From JAYWIG01 sp043789035 (GTDB lineage: Bacteria > Pseudomonadota > Gammaproteobacteria > Burkholderiales > Burkholderiaceae_E): 5,573 nt of DNA. A model generated the notes under the pieces. The model did not search any database. It saw nothing but the letters and a program-made list of their open reading frames with translations, and was not told where the DNA came from. Shown here piece after piece: positions 1 through 5,175 of the stretch. Made by a program: the position numbers and the translations under genes. The stretch is from NCBI GenBank assembly GCA_043789035.1, contig JAYWIG010000005.1, positions 1 through 5,573 of the forward strand. The letters are read 5' to 3'. Position 1 is the first letter of the stretch. Each line of letters begins with the position of its first letter.

Positions 1-656
1 CGCTCACCTTCTGAGCGCTGGATAAACGATTCCCTATCGCCGGTGGCAATATTGATTTGTTCCTGCTTTTTGCCCTCGGAGCTCGCTATCAAGGCGCGCT
101 TTTCGCGTTCTGCGGTAATTTGAGCCTGCATTGAACGCAAGATTTCTTGCGGCGGCGTTAGATCCTTAATTTCATAGCGCAAAACCTTTACACCCCAACT
201 CCTTGCTGCTTCATCAAGAGCAGCCACGACCGAAGAGTTAATAATCTCGCGTTCTTCGAAAGTTTTATCCAGCTCTAACTTACCGATCACGCTTCTAAGC
301 GTTGTCTGAGAAAGTTGCGTAATCGCTGACAAATAATCACTCGAGCCATAGGAGGCACGCATAGGGTCAGTTACTTGGAAATACAAAACCGCATCGACCG
401 TTAACTGCGTGTTGTCTCGCGTGATACACACTTGGCTAGGTACATCAAGGGGTACCTCTTTGAGCATGTGCTTGTAGGCGACCCTGTCGATAAACGGAAT
501 CACAAAGCTCAAACCAGGCTGAAGCGTTCTATCGTAGCGGCCTAAGCGTTCGATAACGAAAGCGTTTTGTTGCGGCACGACCTTGACGGCAGTCACGACA
601 AAAACAATTGCAACAACAAGAAATAGGAAGGTGAAAGTTCCAAACCCTAAGCTCAT
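1..656 (-). CDS. Slipin/QmcA-type SPFH (band 7) membrane protein, C-terminus cut by window edge
   Basis: The reading frame is open from an ATG at 656 to the left edge, giving the first 218 residues; QmcA-type proteins are usually about 300 residues. Residues 8-24 form one hydrophobic N-terminal anchor. The segment after it (VVPQQNAFVIERLGRY, about 26-41, then PGLSFVIPFIDRV, 47-59) is the classic start of the SPFH/band 7 domain. The domain continues to about residue 170, and the charged Ala/Glu/Lys/Gln-rich stretch that follows looks like the beginning of the family's coiled coil. Such proteins oligomerise at the inner membrane and organise membrane microdomains or modulate proteases such as FtsH. 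The NfeD-like gene lies 16 nt upstream on the same strand, and an AAAGGA ribosome site sits 5 nt before the ATG, so the two are probably co-transcribed. The family call is firm; the exact subfamily (QmcA or paraslipin) is inferred. Confidence 0.93.
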   Translation of the reverse strand, partial: MSLGFGTFTFLFLVVAIVFVVTAVKVVPQQNAFVIERLGRYDRTLQPGLSFVIPFIDRVAYKHMLKEVPLDVPSQVCITRDNTQLTVDAVLYFQVTDPMRASYGSSDYLSAITQLSQTTLRSVIGKLELDKTFEEREIINSSVVAALDEAARSWGVKVLRYEIKDLTPPQEILRSMQAQITAEREKRALIASSEGKKQEQINIATGDRESFIQRSEGE

Positions 657-661
657 GATTT

Positions 662-667
662 TCCTTT
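662..667 (-). promoter_or_regulatory. Ribosome binding site of the slipin gene
   Basis: AAAGGA on the minus strand, 5 nt before the ATG at 656. It fixes the start of the SPFH protein, which also matches the expected N-terminal anchor. Confidence 0.7.
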
Positions 668-672
668 AGGTT

Positions 673-1119
673 TTAACGGAAAGCCGGTGTGAGAATTAGT
701 CGATTGGATACAACCTTTTCAATAGCATACCTGCCTGGATGCGCCGCTGACAAATCAATACCTGCAGCGAGATCTGCCTGCCATACCGCACCTCGATATC
801 TCACCTCACAGGTGCGGTTTTCTTGCCAAGCACCAACATCAAGAATTTCACCGACGTCTAAATTCACGGCGGAGTCCCCCGCAGGTTCTGGCATCTCCAT
901 AGATTTTTGTTTTTGGCGCTTCCGAAGGTAGCCCCATCCCGCTAAGCAAACAAGCGCGGTAATACCAATTTGCCCCGAAATACCTAATCCGGCCAAAGCA
1001 GCAATGCCACCTCCAGCACAGCCGAGAGCCAAGACAAGCAGGTAGAAAGTGCCGGTCACAAGCTCTAGTACCACTAAAACCGCAGTTAAAACCCACCAGA
1101 AATATTGTGCTTCACTCAT
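673..1119 (-). CDS. NfeD family (YbbJ-like) membrane protein, slipin partner
   Basis: This is a 148-residue protein, close to the roughly 150 residues of E. coli YbbJ. Residues 7-65 are almost continuously hydrophobic and Gly/Ala-rich and fit two or three membrane helices, with the E19 and G23-T-F pattern typical of the first NfeD helix. A basic turn (RKRQKQK, about 66-72) and a linker lead to a C-terminal soluble part (about 82-148) that fits the small OB-fold NfeD domain (LDVGEILDVG, CEVRYRGAVWQA). Short NfeD proteins of this kind lack the ClpP-like protease domain of long NfeD. They are encoded beside SPFH proteins and are thought to help assemble or stabilise them in the membrane. The gene is first in a two-gene minus-strand operon. 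I chose the ATG at 1119; a GTG immediately before it (1122) is equally open. Neither has a good Shine-Dalgarno. Confidence 0.9.
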   Translation of the reverse strand: MSEAQYFWWVLTAVLVVLELVTGTFYLLVLALGCAGGGIAALAGLGISGQIGITALVCLAGWGYLRKRQKQKSMEMPEPAGDSAVNLDVGEILDVGAWQENRTCEVRYRGAVWQADLAAGIDLSAAHPGRYAIEKVVSNRLILTPAFR

Positions 1120-1147
1120 CACTTGATGTTATCTCGAAAGTTTTCAT

Positions 1148-1177
1148 AGCCCAAACCAATTTCAATCTAAGCCCAAA
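1148..1177. repeat. Pair of AGCCCAAA direct repeats, 22 bp apart
   Basis: AGCCCAAA occurs at 1148-1155 and again at 1170-1177. The repeat period is 22 bp, close to two turns of the helix, so a protein bound to both copies would lie on one face of the DNA. The pair lies in the divergent gap upstream of the binding protein gene. The repeats are seen directly; an operator role is speculation. Confidence 0.3.
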
Positions 1178-1199
1178 TTAAGGACTTGTACCCCTTACG

Positions 1200-1228
1200 T
1201 TGCCGTAGGTCTGTTTTAAGGATACGAT
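1200..1228 (+). promoter_or_regulatory. Candidate sigma-70 promoter of the livK-like gene
   Basis: A TTGCCG box (1200-1205) and a TACGAT box (1223-1228) are separated by 17 nt, each matching four of six consensus bases. Transcription would begin near 1235 and leave a leader of about 50 nt with the ribosome site near its end. A short inverted repeat, CTTACG-TTGC-CGTAGG (1194-1209), overlaps the -35 box and could be an operator half-site pair. A TATAAA at 1261-1266 was considered but would start transcription inside the ribosome site. Confidence 0.35.
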
Positions 1229-1274
1229 TGCCGCCGTTGAGCAGTATTCAAAAGCCAACTTATAAATTTACATC

Positions 1275-1280
1275 AGGAGT
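1275..1280 (+). promoter_or_regulatory. Ribosome binding site of the livK-like gene
   Basis: AGGAGT ends 6 nt before the ATG at 1287. It is a near-ideal Shine-Dalgarno and fits a well-translated periplasmic binding protein; it also fixes the start just ahead of the signal peptide. Confidence 0.75.
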
Positions 1281-1286
1281 TCCTTA

Positions 1287-2420
1287 ATGAAAGTATCCAT
1301 TCTCGGATTGGCAGTGGCAGCGGCCCTAGCCTCTGGCTCAGTAGCAGCCCAAACAGTAGTCAAAATCGGCCACGTTGGCCCGATGACTGGTGGTATTGCC
1401 CACTTGGGTAAAGACAACGAACTCGGCGCTAAATTGGCGATCGAAGAGTTGAATGCTAAAAAAGTAAAAATTGGCGGCCAAGAAATCAAGTTTGAACTGT
1501 TGTCAGAAGACGACGGCGCGGATCCAAAGCAAGGTACTGCAGCGGCGCAGAAACTTGTTGACGCTAAAGTAAACGGTGTCATCGGTCACTTGAATTCTGG
1601 CACCACCATCCCAGCTTCGAAGATTTACAACGATGCTGGCATTGTTCAAATATCTCCTTCAGCCACTAACCCTAAGTACACTCTCCAAGGTTACAAAGGT
1701 GCTTTCCGTGTTGTTGCTCATGACGGCCAACTTGGCGGCACATTAGGTAAAGTGGCGGTTAAAGAAGTTAAAGCCAAGAGCATCGCAATCATCGACGACC
1801 GTACAGCGTACGGCCAAGGTGTGGGAGATGAATTCGAGAAATCTGTAAAGGCAGCCGGCGGCAAAGTTGTTGGACGCGAGTTTACTAACGACAAAGCAAC
1901 CGACTTCGCAGCCATCTTGACCAAACTAAAAAGCAAGAAGCCAGATTTGGTGTTCTTCGGTGGAATGGATGCTGTAGCGGGCCCAATGATGCGTCAGCTC
2001 AAGCAATTGGGCATGAACGTTAAATTTATGGGCGGGGATGGTATCTGTTCTGAAGAATTAGCAAAATTAGCTGGCGACGCAATGTCTGATGGCCAAGTTA
2101 TTTGTGCTGAAGCTGGTGGCGTTACTAAAGAAAAAGAAAAAGGCATGACCGATTTCAAAGCTAAGTTCAAATCCAAGTTCAATACTGACGTGCAAATCTA
2201 CGCTCCGTATGTTTACGATTCAGTAAATGTCATGGTTGCAGCGATGCAAAAGGCTAACTCAACTGATTCAGCCAAGTATTTGCCAGCATTGAAGACCATT
2301 AGCTATGACGGTGTAACCGGCAAGATTGCTTTCGATGCTAAAGGTGACGTAAAAGATGGCGCTTTGACTTTGTACACCTACAAAGGCGGTAAGCGTGAGC
2401 AAATGCGTGTAGTGAAGTAA
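1287..2420 (+). CDS. livK: Branched-chain amino-acid-type ABC transporter, periplasmic substrate-binding protein
   Basis: This 377-residue protein has the length and layout of LivJ/LivK-type binding proteins (periplasmic binding fold type I). Residues 1-21 form a Sec signal peptide: Lys2, a hydrophobic Ala/Val/Leu core, and a V-A-A site cleaved before Gln22. The mature protein opens with the family's KIGHVGPMTGG segment (about 26-36). It then shows a DDGADPKQGTAAAQKLV stretch and a GHLNSGTTIPAS segment containing the usual ligand-contacting Ser/Thr residues. Later come AIIDDRTAYGQG at the second-lobe entry and a GGDGICSEE segment whose Cys may pair with the Cys in QVICAEAGG. It captures ligand in the periplasm and delivers it to the LivHMGF membrane complex. 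None of those partner genes is beside it, so it seems to be a monocistronic, orphan-placed binding protein with its own promoter and terminator. The exact ligand (Leu/Ile/Val or another amino acid or amide) cannot be read from the sequence, and the symbol is by family resemblance. Confidence 0.93.
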   Translation: MKVSILGLAVAAALASGSVAAQTVVKIGHVGPMTGGIAHLGKDNELGAKLAIEELNAKKVKIGGQEIKFELLSEDDGADPKQGTAAAQKLVDAKVNGVIGHLNSGTTIPASKIYNDAGIVQISPSATNPKYTLQGYKGAFRVVAHDGQLGGTLGKVAVKEVKAKSIAIIDDRTAYGQGVGDEFEKSVKAAGGKVVGREFTNDKATDFAAILTKLKSKKPDLVFFGGMDAVAGPMMRQLKQLGMNVKFMGGDGICSEELAKLAGDAMSDGQVICAEAGGVTKEKEKGMTDFKAKFKSKFNTDVQIYAPYVYDSVNVMVAAMQKANSTDSAKYLPALKTISYDGVTGKIAFDAKGDVKDGALTLYTYKGGKREQMRVVK

Positions 2421-2433
2421 TTCATTCCAGCAT

Positions 2434-2464
2434 AAAAAAAGCCTTTCGAAAGAAAGGCTTTTTT
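2434..2464. terminator. Bidirectional intrinsic terminator
   Basis: The stem GCCTTTC (2441-2447) pairs with GAAAGGC (2452-2458) around a GAAA tetraloop. It is extended by six A-T pairs, since A2435-2440 faces T2459-2464. The T run serves the plus-strand livK-like gene, which ends 13 nt earlier at 2420. The A run (2434-2440) reads as a T tract on the minus strand and serves the cytochrome genes ending at 2488. The symmetry and the convergent gene ends both support a shared terminator. Confidence 0.93.
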
Positions 2465-2487
2465 GTTTTGTTGAGCGAAAAAAAGTT

Positions 2488-2835
2488 TTACTTCATCGTG
2501 CTTAAGTTACCCGGCAAGCTAGCATAATAAGCCGCTAGATTATCCATATCGTTCGACGAAAGCGCTGCAGCTTGGCCACCCATGACAGCATTCTTACGCG
2601 CACCTGTTTTGTAATCTTTCAATGCGCGAACCAAGAAGTCTTTGTGCTGCCCTGCGAGCTTTGGATAGCTAGGGTCGATAGGTGTGTTGCCATCTTTGCC
2701 GTGGCAAGCAGCGCAAGTAGCAGACTTCTTTTGGCCTTCGGCAATGTCGGCGGCTTGAGCTTGAATGCTTGCCAAGGAGAAAAACGCAGCAACTGCCGCA
2801 GTTTTCAAAGTACACAATTGAATATTCATTTTCAT
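2488..2835 (-). CDS. Exported monohaem class I cytochrome c (c4/c553-like), distal gene of a pair
   Basis: This is a 115-residue protein. Residues 1-28 form a signal peptide ending A-Q-A, with cleavage before Ala29. The haem-binding CAACH (41-45) covalently holds one haem c, with His45 as proximal ligand. Met85 (NAVMGGQ) is the likely distal ligand, because a Met occupies the same place in the neighbouring cytochrome. The C-terminal SSNDMDNLAAYYASL helix is typical of single domains of cytochrome c4 and related c553 proteins. It should act as a soluble periplasmic electron carrier, though its redox partners are unknown. It starts 15 nt after the upstream cytochrome gene ends, with GAGAG about 6 nt before the ATG at 2835. 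That spacing favours this ATG over the second one at 2829. The shared terminator lies just downstream. Confidence 0.92.
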   Translation of the reverse strand: MKMNIQLCTLKTAAVAAFFSLASIQAQAADIAEGQKKSATCAACHGKDGNTPIDPSYPKLAGQHKDFLVRALKDYKTGARKNAVMGGQAAALSSNDMDNLAAYYASLPGNLSTMK

Positions 2836-2850
2836 CAGTAACTCTCGAAA

Positions 2851-3231
2851 TTATTTAGCGGCTGATTTAGCAACAGGCACACTCACACCCGCAGCATAGT
2901 AAGCGGCAAGGTCGGCAATGTCTTGATCACTTAACGACCAAGCAATGCCCTTCATCGAAGGGTGACTCCGCTCGCCTTTTTTGTAGGCATTCAATGCGTT
3001 CACCAAGTATTTTTCACTTTGGCCACCGATTTTAGGCACCGAATACACATTCGGGAATGACGCTTTGTAGCCCGGAATACCGTGGCAACCGATGCACATT
3101 GAGGTTTTGGTACCGGCTGCTGCTGCATTGCCTTTGATCTCTTGAGCCATTAGGTTGGTTGATAATAAAGCTACGGTACAGGCAGCGAAAATTGAAAGTA
3201 CGACGCTTTTCACGGAGATAAAACTACTCAT
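2851..3231 (-). CDS. Exported monohaem class I cytochrome c (c4/c553-like), first gene of a pair
   Basis: From the ATG at 3231 this is a 126-residue protein. The first 29 residues are a signal peptide (one Lys, a hydrophobic core, and L-M-A before Gln30). CIGCH (46-50) binds haem c, with His50 as proximal ligand; Met93 (HPSMKG) is the probable distal ligand. LSDQDIADLAAYYA (100-113) is the hallmark C-terminal helix of cytochrome c4 domains. The tail is Ala/Val/Lys-rich. It is a paralogue of the downstream cytochrome, and the two are probably made from one transcript as periplasmic electron carriers. The start is uncertain: an in-frame ATG at 3267 would add 12 residues (MEGVFLAPKNKP). Neither ATG has a well-placed Shine-Dalgarno. 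I prefer 3231 because it gives an ordinary signal peptide and because a TATAAT box at 3290-3295 would leave almost no leader for 3267. Confidence 0.9.
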   Translation of the reverse strand: MSSFISVKSVVLSIFAACTVALLSTNLMAQEIKGNAAAAGTKTSMCIGCHGIPGYKASFPNVYSVPKIGGQSEKYLVNALNAYKKGERSHPSMKGIAWSLSDQDIADLAAYYAAGVSVPVAKSAAK

Positions 3232-3289
3232 CGGCTTGTTTTTGGGCGCTAAAAATACGCCCTCCATTCAGTTAAGTAACAAACCTTCG

Positions 3290-3295
3290 ATTATA
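3290..3295 (-). promoter_or_regulatory. Candidate -10 box for the cytochrome operon
   Basis: A perfect TATAAT lies on the minus strand upstream of the two cytochrome genes. Transcription would start near 3283. No good -35 box is present at 16-18 nt: the corresponding bases read around AAGGAA, so the promoter may depend on an activator. A plus-strand TATACT overlaps the same bases but also lacks a -35 partner. Confidence 0.45.
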
Positions 3296-3359
3296 CTCAG
3301 TTTTCTTGGCATTTCCTTATCGCTAAATGCTAGCTTAAACCCTTAAACCGCGTCCACTT

Positions 3360-3363
3360 GGAG
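3360..3363 (+). promoter_or_regulatory. Ribosome binding site deciding the GTG start of the moxR-like gene
   Basis: GGAG ends 5 nt before the GTG at 3369. It supports this non-ATG start, which also places the N-terminus where MoxR-family proteins usually begin. Confidence 0.6.
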
Positions 3364-3368
3364 CTTTT

Positions 3369-4232
3369 GTGACTAACCCGACCTCTGGAAGTAAATTTAC
3401 TGGTACCGAATCCTATGTCGCTACCGATGATCTGAAGCTAGCAGTCAATGCAGCGATCACCTTACAGCGCCCTCTTCTGATCAAAGGTGAACCGGGTACA
3501 GGCAAAACCATGTTGGCCGAGGAAGTTGCTAGAGGCTTGGGCATGCCGCTGGTGCAATGGCACATTAAATCGACCACCAAAGCGCAGCAAGGTTTGTACG
3601 AATATGATGCAGTGTCTCGCCTTCGAGACTCACAGCTGGGTGATGAGCGAGTCAAAGACATTCATAACTATATCGTTAAAGGCGTGCTGTGGCAGGCACT
3701 AGATTCAGACGTTCCTATGGTTTTACTGATCGACGAAATCGATAAAGCAGACATCGAATTTCCGAACGATTTATTGCGTGAAATCGATAGGATGGAGTTT
3801 TATGTGTACGAAACTCGGCAGTTGGTGAAAGCCAAGCATAGGCCGGTTGTCATCATCACGTCAAACAATGAAAAAGAGCTGCCTGATGCATTTTTGCGTC
3901 GTTGCTTTTTTCACTACATTAAGTTTCCCGATAAAGAAACGATGCAAAAAATTGTTGATGTTCATTTCCCGAATATCAAAAAGGAACTCTTGGCTGCGGC
4001 GATGGAATCATTCTTTCAAATGCGTGAGCTTCCGGGTTTGAAGAAAAAACCAAGTACCTCTGAGCTACTCGATTGGCTCAAACTGTTAATGGCAGAAGAT
4101 ATCCCCTTGGAAGTATTGCAATCTAAAGATGGCAAAGGTTCCATTCCGCCATTGCACGGTGCTTTGTTAAAGAACGAGCAAGATGTGCATTTGTTTGAGC
4201 GACTCGTGTTCATGGCTAGGCACAACAGGTAA
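3369..4232 (+). CDS. MoxR-family AAA+ ATPase
   Basis: This 287-residue protein starts at GTG, a usual length for the family. The Walker A motif is GEPGTGKT (40-47), with Lys46 and Thr47 for nucleotide and Mg2+. The Walker B motif is LLIDEID (119-125), with the acidic pair Asp122-Glu123. Sensor 1 lies in ITSNNEKELP (N166/N167), and the arginine finger region is FLRRC (R177/R178). The C-terminal part is the helical lid. This order is that of MoxR/CbbQ/NirQ/CoxD-type ATPases, cytoplasmic ring-forming chaperones that use ATP to remodel or activate enzyme complexes with a VWA protein partner. A CoxE-like VWA gene lies in the same run, three genes on, which supports a functional pair. The client is not evident: no oxidase, dehydrogenase or Rubisco genes are in view. 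The GNAT gene follows after only 5 nt, so the genes are almost surely co-transcribed. Confidence 0.94.
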   Translation: MTNPTSGSKFTGTESYVATDDLKLAVNAAITLQRPLLIKGEPGTGKTMLAEEVARGLGMPLVQWHIKSTTKAQQGLYEYDAVSRLRDSQLGDERVKDIHNYIVKGVLWQALDSDVPMVLLIDEIDKADIEFPNDLLREIDRMEFYVYETRQLVKAKHRPVVIITSNNEKELPDAFLRRCFFHYIKFPDKETMQKIVDVHFPNIKKELLAAAMESFFQMRELPGLKKKPSTSELLDWLKLLMAEDIPLEVLQSKDGKGSIPPLHGALLKNEQDVHLFERLVFMARHNR

Positions 4233-4237
4233 TCGAG

Positions 4238-4837
4238 GTGAGTTGGCCCGCTCAAATCGTTCTCGAGGGCAAGTTTGTCAGGCTTGAACCGCTTTCGATT
4301 GCTCATTCGGTCGACTTAGCTACCGCTGCTGCCGATGGCAGTTTATCAGCGCTGTGGTACACCGCTGTACCAACGCCCGGGAAAATCGGCGCTGAAATTG
4401 AGCGTCGACTTGGCTTGCAAGACAAAGGAAGTATGCTGCCATTTGCCGTCGTCAAGGCTGGTAAAGCAGTTGGTATGACCACCTATATGAATATCGACGC
4501 TGCGATCAAACGAGTGGAGATTGGCTCGACTTGGTACGGCAAGTCGGTACAAAGAACGCCGCTCAATACCGAATGTAAGTTGATGCTGCTCACTCATGCT
4601 TTCGAGAAGCTTGAATGTGTCGCTGTTGAGTTCCGAACTCACTTTATGAACTTTCAATCTCGCGAAGCGATTGCGAAACTAGGCGCCAAACAAGACGGTA
4701 TCTTGCGCAACCATACGCGAACTGCGAATGGTGAACTTCGGGATACGGTAGTGTTCAGCATCATTGCGTCCGAATGGCCCACCGTAAAAGCACATCTTCA
4801 GTATCGGCTTGAGCGTTTAGGAGGGCTTGCAAAATGA
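4238..4837 (+). CDS. GNAT family N-acetyltransferase (RimJ/RimL-like)
   Basis: This 199-residue protein has the length of the RimJ/RimL-like branch, whose members transfer an acetyl group from acetyl-CoA to an amine. The opening LEGKFVRLEPLSIAHSVDLA (9-28) is the usual first strand and helix. The central Q-R-T-P-L-N-T-E segment followed by the CKLMLLTHAFEKL helix occupies the acetyl-CoA-binding motif A position, although the canonical R/Q-x-x-G-x-G/A loop is not clear. EFRTHFMNFQSREAIAKLGA and DGILRNH are conserved signatures of this branch (motif B region). The substrate is unknown and could be a protein N-terminus or a small molecule. It starts at GTG, 5 nt after the moxR-like stop, with only a weak AGG (4227-4229) ahead, which suggests translation coupled to the upstream gene. 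Its last four bases overlap the start of the SMR gene (ATGA). Confidence 0.92.
   Translation: MSWPAQIVLEGKFVRLEPLSIAHSVDLATAAADGSLSALWYTAVPTPGKIGAEIERRLGLQDKGSMLPFAVVKAGKAVGMTTYMNIDAAIKRVEIGSTWYGKSVQRTPLNTECKLMLLTHAFEKLECVAVEFRTHFMNFQSREAIAKLGAKQDGILRNHTRTANGELRDTVVFSIIASEWPTVKAHLQYRLERLGGLAK
4819..4825 (+). promoter_or_regulatory. Strong ribosome binding site of the SMR gene, inside the GNAT gene
   Basis: AGGAGGG is a full match to the anti-Shine-Dalgarno core and ends 8 nt before the ATG at 4834. It lies in the last codons of the acetyltransferase gene and is the strongest ribosome site in this operon, so the transporter may be translated more heavily than its neighbours. Confidence 0.8.
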
Positions 4838-5166
4838 CAGTTAACACCGCTTGGATGTTCTTGGCCTGCGCAATCATATTCGAAGTAATCGGGGCTACCT
4901 GCATGAAGTTGTCGCAGGGCTTTAAACACCTGCTGCCGACCATTGCGATGTTTGCCTGCTATGCGACGGCATTCGGTTTTAATTCGATGGCAATACGCAA
5001 ACTCGACCTTTCTGTCACCTACGGCATTTGGTCAGGCGTCGGCACGGCACTGACTGCGACCATTGGTTTTTTATATTTTAATGAGCCCATGACGGCGATG
5101 CGCGTAACGGGTATTTTCCTCATTATCGCTGGCGTCTGTGCCTTGCAATTTTCGGTAGGCAAATAA
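4834..5166 (+). CDS. Small multidrug resistance (SMR) family transporter, EmrE/Qac-like
   Basis: This 110-residue protein with four predicted membrane helices matches the SMR length. Glu17 in FEVIGATCMKLSQGF is the proton- and substrate-binding carboxylate equivalent to EmrE Glu14. With a constant offset of three, Trp7, Tyr43, Tyr63 and Trp66 (in YGIWSGVG) correspond to EmrE Tyr4 (aromatic kept), Tyr40, Tyr60 and Trp63. SMR proteins are antiparallel dimers in the inner membrane that exchange protons for cationic compounds. The YxIWSGVG pattern fits the Qac/EmrE drug-cation type better than the guanidinium exporters (Gdx). The real substrate is unknown. A single SMR gene fits a homodimer rather than a paired heterodimer. 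The gene overlaps the GNAT gene by four bases and is followed 9 nt later by the VWA gene, placing it firmly inside the operon. Confidence 0.94.
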   Translation: MTVNTAWMFLACAIIFEVIGATCMKLSQGFKHLLPTIAMFACYATAFGFNSMAIRKLDLSVTYGIWSGVGTALTATIGFLYFNEPMTAMRVTGIFLIIAGVCALQFSVGK

Positions 5167-5168
5167 GG
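5164..5168 (+). promoter_or_regulatory. Ribosome binding site of the VWA gene, overlapping the SMR stop
   Basis: TAAGG ends 7 nt before the ATG at 5176 and shares its TAA with the stop codon of the SMR gene. This tight packing supports co-transcription. Confidence 0.55.
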
Positions 5169-5175
5169 TTTTGCA

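Larger units (their letters stand above)
1120..1286. other. Divergent intergenic region between the nfeD-like and livK-like genes
   Basis: This 167-base gap must carry the promoters for the minus-strand nfeD-slipin operon and the plus-strand binding protein gene. The plus-strand side has a plausible sigma-70 promoter and a strong ribosome site, annotated separately. I found no convincing minus-strand promoter. Two 8-base direct repeats (1148-1155 and 1170-1177) and a short inverted repeat (1194-1209) are the only other structures seen. No open reading frame or RNA gene is apparent. Confidence 0.7.
3268..3368. other. Divergent intergenic region between the cytochrome pair and the moxR-like operon
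   Basis: This gap of about 100 bases holds the minus-strand TATAAT box described separately. For the plus-strand operon the best candidate is TTGGCA (3307-3312) with a poor TAGCTT (3331-3336) 18 nt on, which is weak. An 8-base tandem repeat, TTAAACCC/TTAAACCG (3335-3350), and a GCTAGC palindrome (3329-3334) lie between that candidate and the ribosome site. No further gene is seen. Confidence 0.5.

Noticed and set aside
1261..1266. TATAAA as a -10 box for the binding protein gene
   Set aside because: Transcription would begin at or inside the ribosome binding site at 1275-1280, leaving no usable leader.
1268..1582. Minus-strand open frame of 104 codons over the start of the binding protein gene
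   Set aside because: It is antisense to a well-supported signal-peptide-bearing gene, has no family features, and its Ser/Pro/Ala-rich content is typical of a shadow frame.
2572..2841. Plus-strand open frame of 89 codons opposite the distal cytochrome
   Set aside because: The opposite strand encodes a clear CAACH cytochrome; this frame has no recognisable domain and lacks a ribosome site I would trust.
3307..3336. TTGGCA/TAGCTT promoter for the moxR-like operon
   Set aside because: The -35 is good but the -10 matches only three of six bases; too weak to list as a promoter, so it is mentioned only in the intergenic entry.
3614..3629. Inverted repeat GTCTCG-CCTT-CGAGAC
   Set aside because: It is a short 6-bp stem inside the moxR-like gene with no T tract, best explained by Ser-Arg-Leu-Arg-Asp coding.
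4016..4306. Minus-strand open frame of 96 codons across the moxR-like/GNAT junction
   Set aside because: It is antisense to two convincing genes and shows no motif.
4346..4657. Minus-strand open frame of 103 codons within the GNAT gene
   Set aside because: It is a shadow of the acetyltransferase, whose conserved segments lie in the plus-strand frame.
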